64,000 bases of DNA from NCBI GenBank assembly GCA_022496805.1, contig CM040086.1, forward strand, positions 1,800,501 through 1,864,500, given 5' to 3'. The position numbers and the translations under genes were made by a program. The notes under the pieces were generated by a model. That model was given only the letters and a program-made list of their open reading frames with translations. It searched no databases and was not told the DNA's origin. Positions within the stretch are counted from its first letter, which is position 1, and each line of letters begins with the position of its first letter. Source of the DNA: Pohlia nutans. Taxonomy: Eukaryota > Streptophyta > Bryopsida > Bryales > Mniaceae. Positions 60,701-64,000 of this stretch are shown here, in pieces.

Positions 60701-61564
60701 GCGGCGATAACTTCCAAGACAGCGGTGTGGGCGGGTGTGATGACCTTGTCAGGGTCCCCCGCCAGAGTATACTTAAAACTGAGCTTGGGTCGGACACCCC
60801 CCAAGACAGTGTCCACGCCCCACTTTAAGATGTTGGGAGGGCACACAAAGGCGCACCCCGGCTTGAGCTTGTAGCCATTTAGGCCATCGTCAAGCAAGAC
60901 CGCGCACAGAGGCTTTAAAGCAATTGGGCAAATATCATCAGGAATTTGAGACATGTCACCCCTGCACGACAAGGCGAGCGCGGTGTCAGATAACAACGCC
61001 GCCTCACATGCACACGCTAGGATGATATAATTCGTCATGCGGGTAGAGACCTCTCCAGTCCAGCGGCTAGAGACACCTCTCCAGTGCAGCGGGTAAGGAG
61101 ACCTCTCCAGTCCACCGGGTAGGGAGAGCTCCCCCCCACAACATGCCGTAGAGAGAGCTCCCCACAGCTTACGGTAGGGAGAGCTCCCCGGCGCATTGGG
61201 TAGGGAGGGCTCTCCACAGCCTTGGGTCGGGAGAGCTTCCCACTAACGCGCCACGCACAACTACATCGATACACGGGTAGAGAGACCTCTCCAGTCCAGC
61301 GGCTAGAGAGACCTCTCCAGTGCAGCGGGTAGGGAGACCCCCCCACAACATGCCGTAGGGAGAGCTCCCCACAGCTTACGGTAGGGAGAGCTCCCCGGAG
61401 CATTGGGTAGGGAGGGCTTTCCACCACAGTGGGGTAGAGAGATCTCCTTGCAATGGGGAGGGCTCCTCATCAAATCGATAGGGATGTGAAGTGACAGCTC
61501 CCTATCCTGAATCCTAAACCAACAGACCAGAGCACCGACAAGGAGGTTCGGCGAAATACCTCAT
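48729..61564 (-). CDS. Large protein with ParB-like segment and C-terminal FCP1/NIF-like HAD domain; exon 4 split by copia
   Basis: I do not recognise the whole protein. Model: 61564-61560, 60961-59704, 59465-59157, 58623-57840 plus 52377-52124 (split by the retrotransposon), 51814-49873, 49429-48729; about 1,750 residues if the insertion is ignored. Junctions are GT-AG and in phase; the first is short (ATGAG then GTATTT) and less sure, with ATG 60954 as alternative start. Residues about 270-400 (RLPIIVIPVQ, then HFWIVGGQHTILASKEV) resemble the ParB/sulfiredoxin fold. Exon 4 is unrecognised. Exon 5 starts acidic and carries some 12 repeats of 18-21 residues (REPSPSQRSTH type), then a basic Arg/Gly region. 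Residues about 1550-1670 hold FFLVLDMNGLLCD, VFWSACGKKKL and LLIDDSPDK, an FCP1/NIF HAD phosphatase-like domain with Asn for the second catalytic Asp. The allele shown is probably non-functional. Confidence 0.65.
50580..51190 (-). repeat. Coding minisatellite, units of about 54-63 bp, in exon 5
   Basis: About 12 degenerate units encode variants of DREPSPSQRSTHxxPGL. Each unit contains one copy of the dispersed palindrome, read as GAG-(G/C)CC-TCC-C and translated as E(A/P)S(L/P)S. Unit length stays a multiple of three. Confidence 0.8.
51815..52123 (-). other. Intron 4 of the large gene, palindrome-bearing
   Basis: 309 bp with donor GTGAGT and acceptor TTGTAG. It holds at least three palindrome copies, including GGGAGATCTCCC at 52004. 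Confidence 0.65.
52383..52640 (-). repeat. 3' LTR of the copia element
   Basis: 258 bp. In plus-strand reading it starts TATTGAAGGTAG and ends TTACCTCAATA, so the ends are TA...TA rather than TG...CA. It looks identical to 57582-57839. Confidence 0.96.
52616..56770 (-). CDS. Copia gag-pol polyprotein, 1384 residues, intact
   Basis: One uninterrupted frame carries all parts of an autonomous copia element. Gag occupies about residues 1-260 with a zinc knuckle CFYCGKKGHIAKFC (227-240). A threefold ASMSDGIEGD repeat follows (271-300). The protease site is IVDSGATSH (about 320-328). The pre-integrase HRRLGHLN is near 460 and the integrase triad lies at about D526, D589 and E625 (36-residue spacing between the last two). 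Reverse transcriptase spans about 890-1130 with the YVDD catalytic motif at 1049-1052. RNase H spans about 1215-1350 (GYCDAGYAGD, VEAEYMA, MCDNQ). The last 25 bp run into the 3' LTR. The order integrase before reverse transcriptase defines Ty1/copia. No frameshift or stop is present, so the element may be active. Confidence 0.97.
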   Translation of the reverse strand: MRIMASFEGEGPKVVDKFDGVNFHLWKFKMEMVMAEKELWEIVEGSEEPPLSSTDPRIMQAYTRREKKAFAILALNLADSQLAHIRSCKTPAEAWSKLCNIHEAKTLANILFLRRKFFTIKMSEEDDMLAHINKVKALADQLNGCDVSVTDGDIVMTLLESLPSSYEYLIVAMESRPITELTLDYVTSRLLHELSRRKENESREDGAALVAKQSKNGGGGSSSDKVCFYCGKKGHIAKFCFKRKRDEKGESANNTKTRDDDEYAFTARYEASMSDGIEGDASMSDGIEGDASMSDWIEVGDEYANMASNVSCNGSTSDWIVDSGATSHMSPHKTCFHSYALINPRRVILGDDTVLEAVGKGQIVVDTEVRGRVKTITIQDVLHVPKLTANLLSVRQLVAKHLRVEFSDKGCYVLSPSRDEVAIIEEHEGLYHIKFSKVHSKESAALAHSNLKDDKLALWHRRLGHLNIKSVKTLRGMVSGMDLHQLKVDASTFTCEGCIEGKQQRLPFAGEGATRATKVLEIVHSDVCGPMKTTSMGGCKYFVTFIDDFSRKIWLYPIKAKSECFEKFKEFKTLVENQSELKIKVFRSDNGGEYMSKKFDELLKNEGIARQTSAPYTPQQNGVAERANRTIVEMARSMLHAQNLKLDLWAEAVVNAVYTRNRCPTSAVEGMTPEQAWSGRQPCVAHMRIFGCIAYAKVPDERRTKLEAKALKCVFLGYCEGTKAYRLMSVDTRKIIRSRDVTFCEESTMEAPLEVGPSGSSGDVLVDTPSKSPSVVDVGDDDGDDEAGDTEVVEAPSSSKAKNGAKGTQEEQVSSSERRYPERSRKPPGEWWKNHIFPQVEDEHANVALSDGPLTIREAMQGEDAVKWERAMQEEYDSLIANGTWQLTPIPKDRNPIGCKWVFRTKRDVSGIVVRHKARLVAKGFAQVHGVDFHETFAPVAKFTTIRCILAIGAALDLEMHQMDVKTAFLNGDLEEDIYMVQPEGFVQQGKEHLVCKLQKSLYGLKQSPRAWYQKIDTFLIAHGFTRSIADHSLYFMQEGQNVVIVIIYVDDLIILASLMSLMNALKGMLEREYEMSDLGELHFCLGVEFVRDRATRTITMSQGKYVMDVLKRFGMEDCKPVATPLDANSKLVKLSEEEYAIEAKSMAEVPYKQAVGSLMYAMIATRPDLAYPISVVSQHMARPGSMHWMTVKRIMRYLRGTSDVKLCLGGKDIVLSGYCDAGYAGDTSDRRSTTGYMFKVGSGAVSWNSKRQQTTATSTVEAEYMATSHATKEAIWLRQLMVDVGCTQGEATTIMCDNQGCISLAKNPTHHSRTKHIDVQYHFIREKLELGVIHLEYCPTEHMVADVLTKGLCRDRHQRLVIAFGLRGFGSTQSGSIEVIDAT
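52641..52652 (-). other. Polypurine tract of the copia element
   Basis: On the minus strand AAAGTGGGAG directly precedes the 3' LTR, as needed for plus-strand DNA priming. It lies within the end of the gag-pol frame. Confidence 0.75.
56771..57567 (-). other. Copia 5' untranslated leader
   Basis: About 800 bp between the primer site and the gag start. It is C/A-rich on the plus strand with repeats of a CTTTGTGCNC word, and has no long frame. Confidence 0.6.
57568..57581 (-). other. Primer binding site matching the anticodon arm of initiator tRNA-Met
   Basis: Directly inside the 5' LTR the minus strand reads GGTTATGGGCCCAC. From memory, the plant initiator tRNA-Met anticodon stem-loop reads GTGGGCCCATAACCCAC, so 14 bases pair exactly. 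This resembles the half-tRNA priming of Drosophila copia and yeast Ty5, rather than use of the tRNA 3' end (TGGTATCAGAGC type). Confidence 0.8.
57582..57839 (-). repeat. 5' LTR of the copia element
   Basis: 258 bp, apparently identical to the LTR at 52383-52640. It should contain the element promoter; TATA position not assigned. Confidence 0.96.
58624..59156 (-). repeat. Intron 3 minisatellite, about 53-bp unit x 6.5
   Basis: From about 58793 to 59130 the unit GGGGAGGGCTCCCTACAGAC plus TAATGGGGGAGGCCTCCCTA plus CCCGTCCCACCT repeats with small changes. Each unit holds two copies of the palindrome. The intron has donor GTAAAC and acceptor GTGCAG. Confidence 0.9.
60962..61559 (-). repeat. Palindrome array in putative intron 1
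   Basis: Two long direct copies (about 61038-61212 and 61275-61420) each consist of six or seven palindromes spaced 22-30 bp apart, such as GGGAGAGCTCCCC, separated by words like ACAGCTTACGGTA. Confidence 0.85.
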
Positions 61565-61678
61565 TCCAGAAGGCGACGTCACGCGTGCGATGGGCGGGCG
61601 GCTGGAGTCAGGACGCAATCCGGCAGCGCTTCGCGATGGAGCAGAAAACGAGTGGAGAGATTATGGAGTTGCGAGCCC

Positions 61679-61686
61679 TTATATAC
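61679..61686 (-). promoter_or_regulatory. TATA box of the large minus-strand gene
   Basis: TATATAAG on the minus strand, about 115 bp before the proposed ATG at 61564. The spacing fits a short leader. Confidence 0.65.
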
Positions 61687-61787
61687 TGCAGCCCAGCGCC
61701 CCCGTGGAGATCGGACGGCCCAGCTGCGGTGCCCTAGATCGGACGGTCCAGAGGGGCCGACGGCGGCGGCGGCGTACTCGAGCTGTG

Positions 61788-61861
61788 TCGGCCGTGTACA
61801 GCCGGTTCTCGGCCGTGTACGGCCGGTTCTCGGCCGTGTACTGCCGGGTCTCGGCCGTGTA
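61788..61861. repeat. 21-bp tandem repeat, about 3.5 units, upstream of the TATA box
   Basis: Unit TCGGCCGTGTACNGCCGGTTC. It lies about 100 bp upstream of the TATA box, in the place of an upstream promoter element, and is different from the GGGAG palindrome. Confidence 0.9.
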
Positions 61862-61864
61862 AGG

Positions 61865-62377
61865 AGTCACTGATATTTTGGGACGCGTGGCGCAATCTCG
61901 GCCGTCGCCGACCAATCATTTTCATGATCGCACGGCTATTGGTGGGCTTGTAGAGCCGACGAATGGGAAGCCACCCCCTCCCTCCATGACCAAGCAGAAA
62001 CCCTACATTAATTCCTCATTTCAATGCAGCCCTGGATTTTGAGCGCCGGTCCGTCTTTTCAGCACTTACTCTCCTACTTTCCGCACTTTTTTGTATTAGG
62101 TTAGCGACGTGGCGTGCAACTGGCCTGACACGTGTACTTGGTGACGTCATCGCCTTCTGTGCCAGGTGAGACTCCCCAGCCCTACTGCTCATCTGTACTT
62201 GTATTTTTGTACTGTTAGACTTACGCACGTTTATTCCCCCCACAATTTTCCTTATATTCTAGGGTCACTGTAGTATGTTGACGTCACCGTCCCCATTATT
62301 TCAGAGGCGCGATAGAGAGAGCTCTCTGTCTGCATGGCCACAACCAATAGGGTATCCTCCCCACAACCCCCTTACGT
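61865..62377. other. Spacer between divergent genes
   Basis: No gene is seen; one palindrome, AGAGAGAGCTCTCT, occurs near 62312. The first 350 bp are free of the palindrome family. Confidence 0.45.
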
Positions 62378-62765
62378 GGCGGGATCCCCTCATGTGACGC
62401 ATGTACGGCGCGCTCCCGGCGGCCTGCTTGGGGAGGCCTCCCCACGCCGTCACTCGATTGGTGTGCTCGAGGGTAGGGGGGGGCTCCCTACACCGAGCGG
62501 CCCCCTGTCCTGGCGGGATCCCCTCATGTGACGCCTTTACGGCGCGCTCCCGTCGGCCTGCTTGGGGAGGCCTCCCCACGCCGTCACTCGTTTGGTGTGC
62601 TCGAGGGTAGAGAGGGCTCCCTACACCGGGCGGCCCCCTGACCTGGCGGGATCTTATGTGACGCCTGTACGGCACGCTCCCGTCGGCCTGCTTGGGAGGC
62701 CTCCCCACGCCGTCACTCGTTTGGTGTGCTCGAGGGTAGGGAGGGCTCTCTACACCAGGCGGTCC
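62378..62765. repeat. 133-bp tandem repeat x about 2.9
   Basis: Units start at 62378, 62512 and 62645 with GGCGGGATC. Each contains GGGGAGGCCTCCCC and a second palindrome near GGGCTCCCTACACC. The third unit lacks a few bases. Confidence 0.92.
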
Positions 62766-63640
62766 AGGTGGGTGGACTTTCGGCCGCGGGATCTGTCCGA
62801 TACTCTGGAGGCGGCAGTCGCTCCGTCTGCCGCTCACTCCTGCCCACCACGGAGCGTCAGGGCCGGGCTCCTTTGCGGGCAACGTGGACCTCTCGTTGGG
62901 TACTATGGGGCGGCCTCCCTACGATGCTCTCCTTTGGAGAGCCTCCCAATCGAGGACTTCCCACGGGGCGCTCCACTTGGCCGGGCTTCCAGCACTCTTC
63001 CTCTCCGGGACGGTGGGTACGACGTCCGGAATCTCATGGAGTGCTATCACCTAGGGAGCCCTCCCCACCTCGGAACTTCTCCATTGCGCTCTCGAGAGCG
63101 CTTGAGGCCGTCTGTTGGCCACGACCGCTCACTGATGATTTGTTCGGGCGCTCCAGCAGTGGATGTGGGTATCCCTTTCCTACCAGCGCCTCCTTCCGAG
63201 GGCTCAAGGTGGGCAGTTATCCCCAACGACCGGGCTCCTTTCGGGAGTCCTCCCCATTGCGGGCTCCTCTGCCTGGCATCAAGTCAGGGGGTTCCCCACC
63301 CTGAATGTCCTGGCCAGCCCGCTTTCCACCGCTGGACCTGGGATCCCACTGGAGAGTTCTCCCCACCGGCGACGCGAAGTGGACGCCCTACCCCGATTCA
63401 ATCCCGGTTTCGTCATTGGCGCATTGAATTCATCTTTATTGGAGTCTGTGAGCTGTAGGTAGACAGGACCCCCCATCCGGAGCTACCGTCCGTCGGGTGG
63501 TTCTTTTGGGGGATCCTCTCTATCTCCCGCTGGCGGTCTCTTTGGTTGGTGATTGGAGGGAGCACTTGCCATGTCGCCCGCTGCAACTCGAATCAACCTA
63601 TGTCACCACTCTGACGGCATGTCTGCCTGTGGCAGATTAA
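62766..63640. promoter_or_regulatory. Upstream region of the gene at 63641
   Basis: GC-rich, with scattered palindrome variants up to about 63300. It should contain the promoter or leader of the plus-strand gene; a possible splice acceptor CTGTGGCAG ends at 63634. No TATA box assigned. Confidence 0.35.
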
Positions 63641-64000
63641 ATGGCGGCTTGGCAATTGCACGAGAACGTCCTCCTCCTCATTGATGGGCGCTTGGCTGCA
63701 TCCGGCGTTGTGGTGTCTAGTCCTTTCCGCCAGTTCAGCGACGACGGCGTTCAGTCGGAGATGTTCCTTGTCCAGATTTCCGCCGTGGAGGCGGACTTTC
63801 AATCGACCGTCCTCGTCCGGTTCAATGGTTGGAGACTCTCGGACTGTATCGACATGCAAGTTCCCTGGCCAGACGTTGACATGGTACGCGCAGCAGGTGG
63901 CGATGCGGACTCCGACGCAGCCTCCAATGAATTCACACGGTGCTTGAATGCCGTCATTGATGCTGATGCGACGGATGGCACCGAACGCTCACGGGGAAAT
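63641..64000 (+). CDS. Unknown protein, N-terminal part, runs off the window
   Basis: I do not recognise this protein. The frame is open from ATG 63641 to the last base, 120 codons, with an in-frame stop TAA immediately before the ATG. The start reads MAAWQLHENVLLLIDGRLAA; later parts include SEMFLVQISAVEADFQSTV and an acidic stretch (GDADSDAASNEF). Codon composition is GC-rich like the large gene next door. The gene is divergent from that gene, with palindrome arrays between them, so the two may be related in origin. Confidence 0.55.
   Translation, partial: MAAWQLHENVLLLIDGRLAASGVVVSSPFRQFSDDGVQSEMFLVQISAVEADFQSTVLVRFNGWRLSDCIDMQVPWPDVDMVRAAGGDADSDAASNEFTRCLNAVIDADATDGTERSRGN

Larger units (their letters stand above)
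47920..63300. repeat. Domain of dispersed short palindromes, core GGGAGNNCTCCC
   Basis: More than 50 copies of a 12-16 bp palindrome occur here and hardly at all in the preceding 47 kb. Exact examples: TTTAGGGAGATCTCCCTAAA (48045-48064), GGGAGGCCTCCC (49517-49528), GGGAGATCTCCC (52004-52015), GGGAGGCCTCCC (59600-59611), GGGAGAGCTCCC (61122-61133), GGGGAGGCCTCCCC (62430-62443). TATC or TACA often follows. Copies lie in the 3' flank, every intron, exon 5 and the 5' flank of the large gene, but not in the copia element. The count is by eye. Confidence 0.85.

Noticed and set aside
47920..63300. Integrated large DNA virus as an explanation for the GC-rich, palindrome-rich block
   Set aside because: Genes here have spliceosomal introns and a plant-like TATA promoter, and no viral core gene is seen.

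Overview
The window reads as nuclear DNA of a streptophyte plant. The genes have many short introns with GT-AG junctions. They include a mitochondrial glycine decarboxylase P-protein, a DREB-type AP2 factor, an IAR1-type zinc transporter and a FANCJ helicase. The tRNA used as primer by the retrotransposon matches the plant initiator tRNA-Met. The mix (DREB gene with an intron inside AP2, TTAA-type MITEs, unfamiliar large proteins) makes me lean to a non-seed plant, but I cannot name the species. No tools were run; all exon models come from reading splice junctions and phase by eye.

Layout. 1-733 (minus): first exon of the P-protein gene, running off the left edge. 1.1-7.4 kb: AT-rich intergenic DNA with nested MITEs, including a hAT-like MITE broken by a TA-type MITE and by a TTAA-type composite. 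7.75-17.5 kb (plus): a complete FANCJ/BRIP1-like helicase gene in about 27 exons, with a 202-bp duplication of its 5' end and a MITE in one intron. 17.5-23.8 kb: AT-rich spacer with several TTAA-flanked elements. 23.8-25.8 kb (plus): a possible small gene of unknown function. 26-35.3 kb: a dense MITE field with two 978-bp foldback elements in inverted order, a related 255-bp pair, a Stowaway-like hairpin and a P450 remnant. 36.0-37.1 kb (minus): DREB-type AP2/ERF gene. 37.1-41.3 kb: no gene recognised. 41.3-46.5 kb (minus): IAR1/KE4-type ZIP transporter in 11 exons.

47.9-63.3 kb differs from the rest: it is GC-richer and strewn with a short palindrome, core GGGAGNNCTCCC, in flanks, introns and even exons. 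Its main gene (minus, 61564-48729) encodes a protein of about 1,750 residues with a ParB/sulfiredoxin-like segment near the N terminus and an FCP1/NIF-type HAD phosphatase-like domain at the C terminus. Exon 4 of this gene is split by an intact Ty1/copia retrotransposon (52383-57839) with apparently identical 258-bp LTRs, a 5-bp target duplication, TA...TA LTR ends and a primer site matching the anticodon arm of initiator tRNA-Met. A further unknown gene starts at 63641 (plus) and leaves the window.

The genes do not form a pathway; they are ordinary dispersed plant loci. The most unusual material is the palindrome-rich locus with its interrupted giant gene, and the TTAA-flanked (piggyBac-like) and twin inverted TA-flanked MITE families.
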